64,000 bases of DNA from Thozetella sp. PMI_491 (Eukaryota; Ascomycota; Sordariomycetes; Chaetosphaeriales; Chaetosphaeriaceae), in NCBI GenBank assembly GCA_021432635.1, contig MU270023.1, positions 992,001-1,056,000 of the forward strand, in the 5' to 3' direction. A model generated the notes under the pieces. That model made no database searches and was not told the DNA's origin. It worked only from the letters and a program-made list of their open reading frames with translations. The position numbers and the translations under genes are program-made. Of the stretch, positions 35,290 to 45,819 are shown piece by piece. How positions within the stretch are numbered: position 1 is the stretch's first letter; each line of letters opens with the position of its first letter.

Positions 35290-36617
35290 CCGTTCTGGTA
35301 ATTACATTACCTGAATCCTGGGTATGTAGTGTGGTTGAGCCCCGTGCTGTCTCCTGTCCTGCTCTTCCATGGTGCCCAGTCCAGCTCAAAATGATAGTCT
35401 CATTCCACTTTCTTAACCTTGGCTCCTGATTGTCGAGGAGTATTTTGCGCTTGAGAACGCGTTCAATGAGTGGCTTCAGCTTGGGAGCACAGGCAGCAAT
35501 AGTTATCGCGTTTCCTTCAACGCTTTAGATTGTTAAAACCAAACCACTTTATTTTCGGTAAAATATAACTTACCTAGTTAGCAATGTCAAATCAGCGGTT
35601 GTCCCTAGACTCCGTCAACATAATTCCAGCCAGAGTATTGCACGCCAAATCCCGCGTACATGTAAAATCAGGATCCGTCAGACCCGTAAGGGTTGTAATT
35701 TTAATAAGCGCAATGATTGTTGCACTTTACCTGGAATGTTACTGGACTATACGACATGAAGCTAGAGAAGATGCGGTTCAAATAATTACCTTATTCCAAA
35801 CCCTAATATCATGCTTGTGGCGAGCTTCTTTCTCCAGTCCATCTGAAGTCGGACCAGGATAATAGTAGGATAAATAGACAAATAGAGATCCACAAATGCG
35901 GACACCGCTATCGTAAAAGGGTCAACTCGTTTCTCATATGTGATAGATGTTGCGTCTACGCACAGCAGGAATATCTCGTGTAGTTAACGAGTATCCATGG
36001 ACTCCAGCAACTCTTCTCCGTAACAGATAGATCCCACTGTGACCTTGGAGGCTGGCATTGAACAAAAATAAGAACCAACGAGATCAAAAGGGAGCCTGTG
36101 GAGAAACATGGCAAAATCCAGAGAAATATTTTGTGATATTTTGTAGGTTTAAGCACCCGGGTCAGAAGGCAAACGACGGCCATTTTCGGAAGACCAATGA
36201 AGAATATTCCGGGGAGATAGCTGACAACTAGCAATACATTAGTCCACAGGTCAATTGAAATAACAAAGTCAATATACTTGTCCATAGAACTGCTCCATAA
36301 ATTTCATCCTTGGTCAATGTAGTTATATGCCGCCCTTCACCTGAGTGAACTGCAGCAATTGAGAAGCTCATTCCTAGCCACCCACATAGCTACATCCTGT
36401 GAGCATAAATGCTGGAACAAGTGAAAGAAGCACGTACAATCCCAGCCACGATCAGGTAGTCATCCAAGTGAAATATACGTGAAGTTCGGTTTCCAGAGAA
36501 GAACCTGGCAACTACAACCAATGTGCTGATAATCGTTGTAGAGCATACTGCAGCGAGGATTATAGGGCCACGAGTATCCATGGCAGTGATTGGGGAGATT
36601 GGCTCAGTAGAGTTCAT
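35234..36617 (-). CDS. SAT4/rhodopsin-type integral membrane protein
   Basis: Seven exons: 36617-36438, 36389-36278, 36227-35964, 35907-35790, 35724-35660, 35604-35574 and 35522-35234. Their 1,059 nt give 352 residues. Exon 6 is only 31 nt, yet it restores the family motif ADLTLLTSVEGNAI across two introns. Family hallmarks: HLDDYLIV in the first loop, GEGRHI, GLPKMAVVCLL, QCQPPRSQWD, SAFVDLYLSIYP, DPDFTWTTADL and IAACAPKLKPL, spread over seven predicted helices. The group is common in filamentous fungi and mostly uncharacterised; some members act in effector or wall sensing. A Trp usual in the DLxxWTSVEGN motif is Leu here. The 3' exon overlaps the ankyrin relic by 56 bp. Confidence 0.85.
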
Positions 36618-38769
36618 GACTGATAGTAGCTTTAGACCATGATATGTCCAGCACAATGGAGAGAGGGTAATACCTAGCAGAACCTGTCGTCACACTGACG
36701 TAACCTTTATCGGCGTGTAGTCGTTGTCTGAGGAAGTGATGAGTCGGAACTTTTTTATTATGTAGTAATGCTTCGTTGAGAATGGAAAGAGGAATGTGAA
36801 AAATGACAGGTAAGGAAGTTGGGATCAGAGATTTCCTGCATTGTGAAATCTTGTACTGCGAGGTGATGTCATCTGAGACTTCTTTCCAAGTTAATGCAGC
36901 TCAGCGACTCACATGATGATATTCTATTGGGCCGAACTTATCCCTAGATGCACTAGCCATCGGAAGATAGCTATATTTCTTCTCCTTTTGTCTTGGGGCG
37001 AAGGCCGGAGACTGGGAAGAAGGTTGAGCGACGGACAGGAAAGATGACTTTTAGAGCTCCTCCCGAGATAAGTGAAGTAGGGTTTTCAGAATATCGAATT
37101 TGTATTTTTTTTTTTCTTTTTTTCACATTAGAGATGATATTCGTCACTTTATCAGTATACTTTGGGAAGAAGGTCTCCCAGTTAACCTTGAAAAGCACCG
37201 AGGTGGTGTTCTCGCCTCAGCTTCGGATGTGCTTAGACCAGCCACGATAGACCAGCCAATCATCGCCGCGCCACAACCGCCGACCCGGAGCGCAGTGAAA
37301 CATGCAGCAATAGCTTGTGTAACTGCTCCTGGCTGCATGGTGTGTCTTGCGAAGCTATGCCTTGGCTTGCAGTTCAGCATGGTGAGCTCCACGCTCATGC
37401 AGAGTGCGCTGCTTGGGCTTGGCGCTTTTCGCCGTATCCAGTGTTGCCTCCCGGTGCCTCTGCCGCCATCTCGTTGCCGGCGCTTTCGGGCAGGCATCTT
37501 TCACATCGAGATTTCCACCCTTCGCCCCCACCATGAGTGTCGTTTCGATGGCAGAAGACAGTGCCACGGCGACACTCAACCTGCTGCAACTGCTTCTTTG
37601 GTCTGCTGTAATGTTAGACTAAGTATATTGCCTATGCTCCCCTTTCGAGACCGCTTTATCTGGCACGAGTAGCTCCGGCATCTGTCTGCCATACTTAGTG
37701 GTCATTTGATCGGAGTTCGGGATTGAGATAAGAAAGAGTACAATGATAGGAGAAAACTCACGTAAGGTCCGCCTTATTTGTGAGCTCGGTGGTTGCTGTT
37801 CCTGGAAATCGAAGGAGTGGTCATTGGCACTCAAATTGTCTACGGCTCATGCTGGCTACCGTATTATCATCGGCCAATTTCCACATAGCTGCAGAGCATT
37901 AATTAGAAAACGAGAGATTCATCCGACGATCCAAAATTAAACAAGTCCTGAGCTCTATACAAAGCATACAGTTCAAGTCATAGTGCCCTGTTGCCCCGCA
38001 ACTTCTCTCCAGACTAAACGGTCTTATCATTCCTTGCCCTACTCTTCGTTTAAGCAACGCGCTTCGATGTCACAAGCACAACCCATTGTAGCACCGAATC
38101 TGGACCTCGGAAATGCGTTGCTTTCTCTTCCAGCCTGGCGATGCGTTGCTCTCGGTCTTCGGCAATAGCGAGAAAAAAAGAGGTATTTGTGAATATATGG
38201 ACCATGTACTAGATCGCACCGTGACAAGGGCCGAGTTGGTGACGCTTGCCTTCAGGCTTAGCGAGCCAGTTTTCCTCGAGAATTCGGCGGCAACCACAGC
38301 CGATGACTTGCCCTAGTTATTCCCTGACAGGCACATTGCATTGAACGCAGAGTCGCCCCTGGAGACATACAGCAACGAGGGCACGGAACTAGAAAACGGC
38401 GCGGGGAGGAAAAATGCAAGTCCGGCGCCGGGTTAGATGTAGCAGGGTAGTAATGCCACACAGCTCAAGAGTCGATATTGCCACGCTGATTCGTGAATTA
38501 ATGTGATCGGCAAAAAAAAAAAAGAAAAGCCCGGGTTTGCAGGTTGCATTTCGCCGGTGACCAATTGTTCAAGAATTTTAAAAAGCCGGTGCCAAGGACC
38601 CGCCTTCCGAAGGTCTAAGGCCGATTCCGATGCGCTAACCGAAGACCAAAACGACCAGTCTTTAATTAAGATCTGAGGGAGTCACTTGATAACTCCAAGT
38701 CTCGAATATTCACAGCAGTCGGCAGCTTTGTAAGCTTCTCGAAAGCTTGGTCCGCCCAACGCAGTAATC
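36618..38769. other. Intergenic, no gene supported
   Basis: 2.15 kb between the SAT4 and AKR-RidA genes. Several 60-190-codon frames on both strands near 37100-37830 lack any recognised motif or splice continuity. A poly-A run (12 A) lies at 38513-38524. At 38590-38660, minus strand, a stretch faintly resembles a tRNA D-arm but no cloverleaf can be drawn. Confidence 0.5.
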
Positions 38770-40546
38770 ATGGGGTCCCGTAACGTCCTGCGTCCCGAAC
38801 GAACACTCTTAGGCGGAACACTGGAGATATCACGCATGGTCAACGGTCTCTGGCAGCTATCTGGAGGCCATGACAAGGAGGTAGATATCGCGACCGCGGC
38901 GGATGTTATGGATGACACGTTAGTTTCGCTGACGTTCCTTCTCGTCCGGTTGTCTTGAAGATTATGAGCGAGATTGTACTAACGGCGTCCAGAATCCATC
39001 ACGGGCTAGACACCTTTGACATGGCGGACCACTACGGAGATGCAGGTGGGTAGACTCGCCATCAGCACGTCTTTTGTTTCGCCTCAAAAATGTTGACCGG
39101 CAGTCCCAGAACTGGTGATTGGACATCATAACGCAACATCAATCTCTAAAAAGGTGGCATTTACGAAATGGTGCCCCGCTGAGAACGGAGTAAAGACATT
39201 CGAAAACGCCGAGGCCGCTATTAGCCTTGCACTAAAGCGTATGGGTCAGACAAAAATCGCACTCCTGCAGTGTAAGCCATCACCGAGTCCAGCACTCTCC
39301 TCCAGGAAACTGACCAAGTGTCACAGACCATGCCTGGGATTTCTCTGATGATACGTATTTGCATAATTTGGACCATCTGCGTACCCTACAGAAGCAGGGC
39401 AAGATCGGGCTGATTGGCCTCACCAATACGGATGCAGCGCACTTAGAGCTTCTCTTGGACTCTGGATTTCCCATCTCTACAAACCAGGTGGCAACAAATG
39501 TGATCGATCGTCGATTGACACGCGGCCGCCTGAATGATCTCTGCGTAACAAGAAATGTCGGAGTTCTTGCTTATGGTACCTTGCTCGGCGGTTTCCTGAG
39601 TGAGAAGTGGCTGAACCAGCCTGAACCGGCCAACTTCGATGACCTGAACTGGAGCTTGCGGAAGTACCTTCGCTTCATTTGGGCCGCTGGTGGCTGGGAG
39701 CCTTTCCAAACTGTTCTTAGGGCACTGAGTGAAGTGGCAAAGAAGCACAATGTTTGCATCTCCGCCGTCGCTACACGATATGTTCTCGAGATCCCTTCAG
39801 TCAAGGCTGTTATTGTTGGCACTCGCTTGTCGCCCGGATCCGAGCACTACATCCCCAGAAATCTCCAGGCGTTTGAGTTCAGCTTAACTGAGGAGGACTT
39901 GGCCCTCATCCACAAGGCGCAGGAGGGGTTAAAGGATGTTCCGGGCGACTGCGGCGACGAATACCGCCGACCCCCTTTTCTGACCGCAGCTGGCGACACG
40001 AGTGATCATCTGCCAGAAACCGATCGAAGCAGGCAAGTGGAAGAGGTCATAGCTCAGGGCAAGCGAGTGGAATACTCATCTGGAAGTATTTGGGAGCCTA
40101 TAGCGGTAAGCTATTTCCTTCCGTACTTCTGGTCTAGTGGCGGGTGCCATCACTAATAACTGATCTAGGGATACTGCCGTGCTGTTCGGACCGGTAACCT
40201 CATTCGCGTGTCAGGCACGACGGCGAATTCTCCAATTGCTAGCCTTCCCGTCATTGGCGGCCTTTCTGCAAGAAGCCAGACTGTGCGCATTCTCGACATA
40301 ATAGAAGATGCTCTGAAAGCTCTTGGGTCGTCGCTCTCCGATGTCGTGCGGACTCGGATCATGGTCCAAGATCTGAATTCCTGTGAAGAAGTCAGTCGAG
40401 CCCACGGGTGGGCTTTCAAGATGGCCGGCGTTCTCCCCTCTAATACTCTGGTTTCGGCCGGTATTGTGGGAGACCAGATGTTGGTTGAGATAGAGGCCGA
40501 GGCGGAGGTGGGCTCTTCGGGTATAATGACGATTAAAAAATCTTAA
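38770..40546 (+). CDS. Aldo/keto reductase fused to a RidA (YjgF/YER057c/UK114) domain
   Basis: Five exons, 38770-38918, 38993-39045, 39110-39271, 39327-40105 and 40169-40546, give 1,521 nt and 506 residues. Residues 1-about 340 form an AKR TIM barrel with the complete catalytic tetrad: Asp59 and Tyr64 (FDMADHYG), Lys87 (AFTKW) and His123 (YHAWDF). It is therefore expected to be an NADPH-dependent carbonyl reductase in the cytosol. From about residue 367 a RidA-like domain follows, with TGNLIRVSGTT, VVRTRIMVQD and LVEIEAEA. The PARxxV arginine used by canonical imine-hydrolysing RidA is replaced (PSNTLVSAG), so that activity may be altered. The exon 4-5 junction falls inside the RidA part, so the fusion is not an artefact of joining two genes. 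Convergent with the regulator at 40661. Confidence 0.9.
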
Positions 40547-40660
40547 GTCGACCATTCGGGATATTGGCATAGATAGCTCTACATCATAATTCACAACACA
40601 TGAATCTCTGTATTGGCTGCTAAAAGACAACGACGTTTCTGCCGATTTTCTTCGGATTTC

Positions 40661-43020
40661 TTACTCAATAGGCATGAAAGTGCCACCTCCAATGTCGAAT
40701 CCTGCAGTCATAAACATAGCAGTCCACTTTTCGTTATCCGCAAAAGACCAATCTGGAGGAGAGGCATCAGTGAAGCCGGGATGGATAGAGCTTTCGCCCT
40801 CCGCCCTAGATATATCGCCGACGTCCGGCATTTCACTGGCAACTATACAGTCCCCATTGCTAATTAAAGTTTGTAGCTCATCCGGTGTTTCTCTCCGCTC
40901 AGTTTGAAGTGCTCCTTGAACAGCGCCGGGGTCTGATTGAGGCTGCGGCTGCTCTGTATTCTCCCTTACCCTCCGATGCTGCCTAGGAACGTTTCGCGAT
41001 GCACGCTGCGTGTTGGCTGAATCTGACCGCGAGCCTGGGTTGCTGTCATTCATAACCGCAACAAAACGCCGTTTACATGCTCTCTCATACTCTCGAATAA
41101 CATTACTGAGGAAGTTTGCCTGGAGTGCGCAGCCAAAAGTCGGCGGTGTAGACTGTTGTGCGAATACATGGGCGGCGTTCTGAATAGCATCTAGGGCTGT
41201 CCTTTCAAATTCTCGGCGAATATTCCCATTAACCGAAAGCAAAAGCTAGGGGGGAACAATCAGTTAGCTGCAATTCGCTGGGTAGTAAAATCCGAGTGCA
41301 GCGTCTCAGACTTACTTTGATGAGAAACGCGGCCGCGTAAGCGGTCATCGCATGGATAGAATCATGAGCGAAGCTCAAGAAGGGAGTAAGAGACGGATGG
41401 GAAACCAAGCTAAGCATCTCCAACGCGCTCGTGTATGTAATCCAGAATGCCTCGGTATCTACAAGGGATGCTCCAATAGGCGACGAAATTGAGGCTTGGA
41501 GCGGAAATGAATAAAGAACGAGGAGGACGTGCATTCCAAAAAAGGACACCAAAAAGAAATGGCATCGCTCCCTGTCCGAGGTGACTCGGACCCAGTGCTG
41601 TTTCCAGGCTTCGATCTGGGGAGTAAGAGTTTTAAGCAACGAGTCGAAACGGTATGCATGTGTCACCGAAGGTGCAGGGCGCTGTGGGTTGAAGACTTCA
41701 AGGATATCCGCAGCAGCAAGTCGTAGAGTGACCAATGCCGACAGAGTAGCATCGTTCGAGATCGCGAGGGAATGACGATACCACGTGTTGGCGGATTCGA
41801 TGAACTCACTCCTTTCAATCATCCAAGGCTTTCCGGTTTGCAAGCTCATACTGAACAACAAGGTTAGCCTTCCGCATGAGTCGGTGGCCTATTATTTGTT
41901 GGCACGTACCTTCTGTCATATACAAATAGCACAAGCCACGTCCTCTCAAGGTTGCGTCTCTGTCGTACTTGAAATTCGGGTGTTGCTCCAACATCATCTT
42001 CTTCGCGGTCCTGGGCCAGTTTGTGCCAGCCCAGTTCCATACACAACCTGATAGCGTATCCGATGAAGGACCATGACCGAGTATCATCCGGCTCCTTCCA
42101 GTACGTATTGAGCAGAATCGCTTGGATAACTTCGGGAGACTTAGTACCTCGAGCGAAGCTATCGACTAAGAGCTTCTCTGAATACTTGCGAAGGTCGGAA
42201 TGCAAGGCAGGATTAAATGCCTTCGCCGCTGCTGCCAGTAGTACCGTCAACAAGAAGGAGGATCGCTCTCGCACATATTGGAAGGTGTGCAGTGAAGGGT
42301 CTAGAACACAAATGAAGGGGTTCAAGTTCTTCATGAAACTACTCCAAGTCAGTGTGTACGCCTATAATAAGCAGCGATCAATGAAACGTGCCCTTCAAAT
42401 AACGATGTGGCGATATGGTAAGATAGGATCTTTTTATTAATAGGGTCATCTGCAGATAAAGTCGTGCCAGATTCCTTGATGAGGTGTAGACCGTGGCTGA
42501 TGGTTAGAAGATTCTGAAGAGAGAATTTCCCCTTCATAGCCTGTTTGTTCAGCAGCGAAGATGGTTGGAGGCCCTCGGACTCGGCCCAGAAGTCTGACCC
42601 TGCTTCGTCGGGATCGTGCTCTGGGGAAAACCAATCACCCAAAGCCACTGCTGATGAAGGCGAGTCTACTCTGTCCGTCTGGAGTTCGAGCTGGGACTGC
42701 GGTGCGGCCACCTGGTTGACGACATTCCTAGACGAGTCCTGCTCAGTCGATGGAGTCCTGGTGGGTGTGAGCTATGGCTCGACCTTTGCCCGTGAGGATG
42801 GGGACAATGATGCCCGGTATACCTCATGGGTTTTCTCCCGCGCTTCTTTTGGAAGAAGACACAATCCGTGGACTTCCTAGTGCATCGCTCGCACGTTGTA
42901 CTTCCCATAACTGGGCGGCATTTCATTTTCACCTTCCGGCATTGCAGACATGCTTTTGCACTGCAAATAGCCACGTGCGGTTAGCGTAGGAACGAACTAC
43001 CGCCAGTCATCGTATTGCAT
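40661..43020 (-). CDS. Zn2Cys6 transcription factor, paralogue of the left-edge regulator
   Basis: Proposed exons: 43020-43001, 42960-42823, 42757-42404, 42341-41910, 41850-41316 and 41245-40661. Their 2,064 nt give 687 residues. Cys 11, 14, 21, 30, 33 and 40 form a complete zinc cluster with RKVKMK between the second and third. A fungal-specific TF domain follows (LAAAAKAF, TYWKEPDDTRSW, FVYDR). Two uncertainties remain. The first intron is only 40 bp. Around 42404-42342 the frame can be kept only by an intron that removes the conserved SLFEG block; otherwise there is a frameshift. It lies between the AKR-RidA gene (convergent) and an amino-acid permease (divergent), suggesting it regulates them. 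Confidence 0.8.
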
Positions 43021-43612
43021 TGTGTCTACCTTGGTTGCTTTGGAGAGCCAACTGGCCTGCTTTGCTGCTCTGGGTCCATGTTCGGCCAATTCGCCGCTTC
43101 CTCGAAAACAGGAAGAGGATCGGGTCAATTGGCCGGCGTATTCCACCGGTGTTCAGGGCATATTAAGATAGAATATTGTGGGGGAGCAAGTGGGCCAAGG
43201 GACAGGAAATCAGCGCGGCCCACTGAATTAGGCCCAAAAGGAGGTGCGAGCGCCGCTGGCGCTTGTCTTATCGAAACCGGGCAATTGGCTTGCGACCTGA
43301 TTACCAACAAATTCGCCGGCGCCGGCCTTATCGCCTTCCCTGGGCTTGATAGGATGGGCTGGCTGGGGTTATCCGACGATAACTAAATGCCGAACCGTCC
43401 CACTTGTAGAAAATCACCGGCCGATAATCTTTACCTAACTAGAGATAGTAACGGCAGTCACACCTGGGCACTGTGCACATAGTTCTCGACTTAATGTTGA
43501 AAGTTTACATGCTGGACCTCGCGACAGATACCTATACCGGTGATGTCGCCGCTCTTCTCATTCGGCCAAGTGGTTCAATTTTATCCTGCAACCTTGTACC
43601 AACGCGAAGTGC
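43021..43612. promoter_or_regulatory. Shared divergent promoter of the regulator and the permease
   Basis: 592 bp between the regulator's start (minus) and the permease start (plus). No individual operator could be assigned. CGG-containing triplets typical of Zn2Cys6 sites are present (for example CCGGCG near 43133 and GCCGGCGCCGGC near 43315-43326), but this is weak evidence. Confidence 0.45.
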
Positions 43613-45596
43613 ATGCCCCGGGCGCCAAATATGCTATCCACAAAGGCCGCCGACGTTAGCGATGCTGCTCGCTCCGAAAGCGATGCGGAGATAGGAATGG
43701 GAGCAGTGGAGAACGTACACAGCGGCATGATGAAGAGGGATCTTTCGAGAAGACATATCAACATGATTGGCCTTGCTGGCATGATTGTGAGTCCGAAGCA
43801 CAAGGTGCTGGTCTGAGAACATCCATTCGTTAACGCTCTGGGTGCGCATAGGGTACTGGTTTATTCCTTGCATCTGGCAACGCGCTGGCGACTGCCGGAC
43901 CTGCTGGAGCGCTCATCGGCTATCTTGTCATGAGCTTTTTAACCGCGTCTGTGGCTCTAACTTGCGGAGAGCTCTCTGCTTTTCTACCTGTGTCGGGGGG
44001 GTTCGTTAGACATGCTGCGAGGTTCATCCAACCCTCTCTTGGAGCCGCTACTGGTTGGAACTACTGTAGGTTTCATTTTCCATGCTCGAATGCAACGACA
44101 GACGAAAGCTAACCGCATGGATATCACAGGGTACATGATGGCGGTAACGGGCCCAGCCGAACTCAGTGCTGCCGCAACACTCATCAACTTTTGGTCACCA
44201 GGCGTCAGCCCTGCCGTGTGGTATACTATCTTCATCATTGTGATTGTCATGGTCAATTTTTGTGGAGTTCGGGTTTATGGCGAGGTGATTGGCTCTACGG
44301 ACCAAACTTCTACTTGAGTTGTGACTAATCTAGCTCATAGTCTGAGGTTTTCTTCTCAATGATCAAAATCCTACTTATCATCGGCCTTATCATCGCTGGC
44401 ATTGTCGTTGACTGCGGCGGTGGGCCGAACCACGAGTATATTGGCTTCCGTTATTGGCGAGACCCTGGCCCCTTCAACACGTATCTCGTCGAGGGCACAA
44501 CTGGCAGGTTCTTGGGATTCTTTAGCACCCTCATATCGGCAGCCTATGCTTTCTGTAACATCCAGGTCACCGCCTTGGCTGGCGCCGAAACAAAGAATCC
44601 AAGGAAGCTCATTCCCGACGCTATGAAGATGACCTTCTGGCGAATTATTGTATTCTACGTCATTAGTATCTTCATTGTTGGCCTATTAGTGTATGGGTTC
44701 CGCCTTCTAAAGTCTGAAACGCAAGATAGCTGTGGCTAACAGAACCTGACTAGACCTTCCGATGATCCTAACTTGGGTAACTCGACGGGAACCGCACAAC
44801 AGAGCCCATTTGTCATCGCATTCGAAAAGGCCGGAATCGCAGTTCTCCCATCCGTCATTAATGCCGCCCTCATCACATCAGCATTTAGCTGTGGCTCTGC
44901 AGTTATTTTTCTAGCTTCGCGCGTGCTTCATGGGCTTGCAGAAGAGGGCCACGCCCCAAAGATCTTCCTGAAGGTCAACCGATGGGGTTCACCATGGATT
45001 GCGGTTTCGGTTTCGCTTGTTGGTCTACCTCTGGTGTACTTGAGCCTGGGCAGCAATTCCTCCGTTGCGTTCGGGTGGTTCGTCAACATTGCGACCATTG
45101 CTGCCCTCATTGCGTGGATTATCATTGAAGTCACCTTTCTGCGGTTCTATTATGCGTGTAAGGCTCAAGGCATTAGTCGAGATCGTGAGTTGGTTCGTCT
45201 ATTCATTCTAGTGCATACGCTAAACTTTTCCAGGCCTCCCATACAAAAGCCCTTTCCAGCCATACATGGCTTGGTTTACGTTACTTTTGCTCTGCCTCAT
45301 CACCCTCTTCTCGGGCTACGTCGTATTTATCTACGGACAGTGGAATGTGAACAGTTTCCTCACCTATTACATTGGCATTCCCATCTTCCTCGGTAGGTTC
45401 CCAGTTGATGGCATTTACGAATTTGATTATTGGGGCTGACAATCCACCAGTACTATGGGCTATCTCGTGGTTCATCCTGCGAGACAGGATCATCTCTTTG
45501 CGCCAGATTGATTTGTCTGAGATCGAGGTCATTGAGAGGGAACGAGAGTCCAAGCCAGAGGAGAAAAAGCTTCCGTGGTACAGGGTACTAATTTAA
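43613..45596 (+). CDS. Amino-acid permease, APC superfamily (fungal YAT type)
   Basis: Seven exons: 43613-43786, 43852-44065, 44130-44284, 44341-44690, 44754-45184, 45234-45392 and 45451-45596. Their 1,629 nt give 542 residues, close to the usual 540-600. The first helix carries the substrate-binding IGTGLFLASG motif. ALTCGELSAFLPVSGGF, GWNYW (split by intron 2) and SRVLHGLAEEGHAPK follow, all hallmarks of plasma-membrane amino-acid/H+ symporters. About twelve membrane helices are predicted. The C-tail has IDLSEIEVIERERE and KLPWYRVLI, similar to tails involved in sorting. Divergent from the Zn2Cys6 regulator, with which it probably forms a transport-regulation unit. The substrate is not inferable. 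An alternative ATG lies at 43631. Confidence 0.92.
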
Positions 45597-45819
45597 GTCA
45601 AGACCAGTTTTTAACCAGTTGTGGTGTATTCAAATTCAAGTTTCCTGAGCTATCTCTTTTCGAGGAAGCAGCAAGACAACTTCAACTTTGTCCAAGATTC
45701 TGTTCGGCGGTGTAGCAACAGCCTGGGCATCGCAGAAAACCCATTCCCCAGAGGCGAAGCGTGGATCCAACGAGGGCTCCTAGATTGATGATCAACAGGA
45801 ATATATGTTCTTGGTGCTT

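Noticed and set aside
35522-35880. Reading the segments MDWRKKLATSM... and EGNAITIAACAP... as the 5' exons of the ankyrin gene
   Set aside because: They match helices 6 and 7 of the SAT4/rhodopsin family and splice in frame to the upstream membrane-protein exons.
37100-37834. Several 60-190-codon frames on both strands
   Set aside because: No homology recognised, low-complexity composition and no splice-linked extension.
38590-38660. tRNA-like stretch on the minus strand
   Set aside because: D-arm-like GGTTAGCGC is present but anticodon and T-arms cannot be paired.
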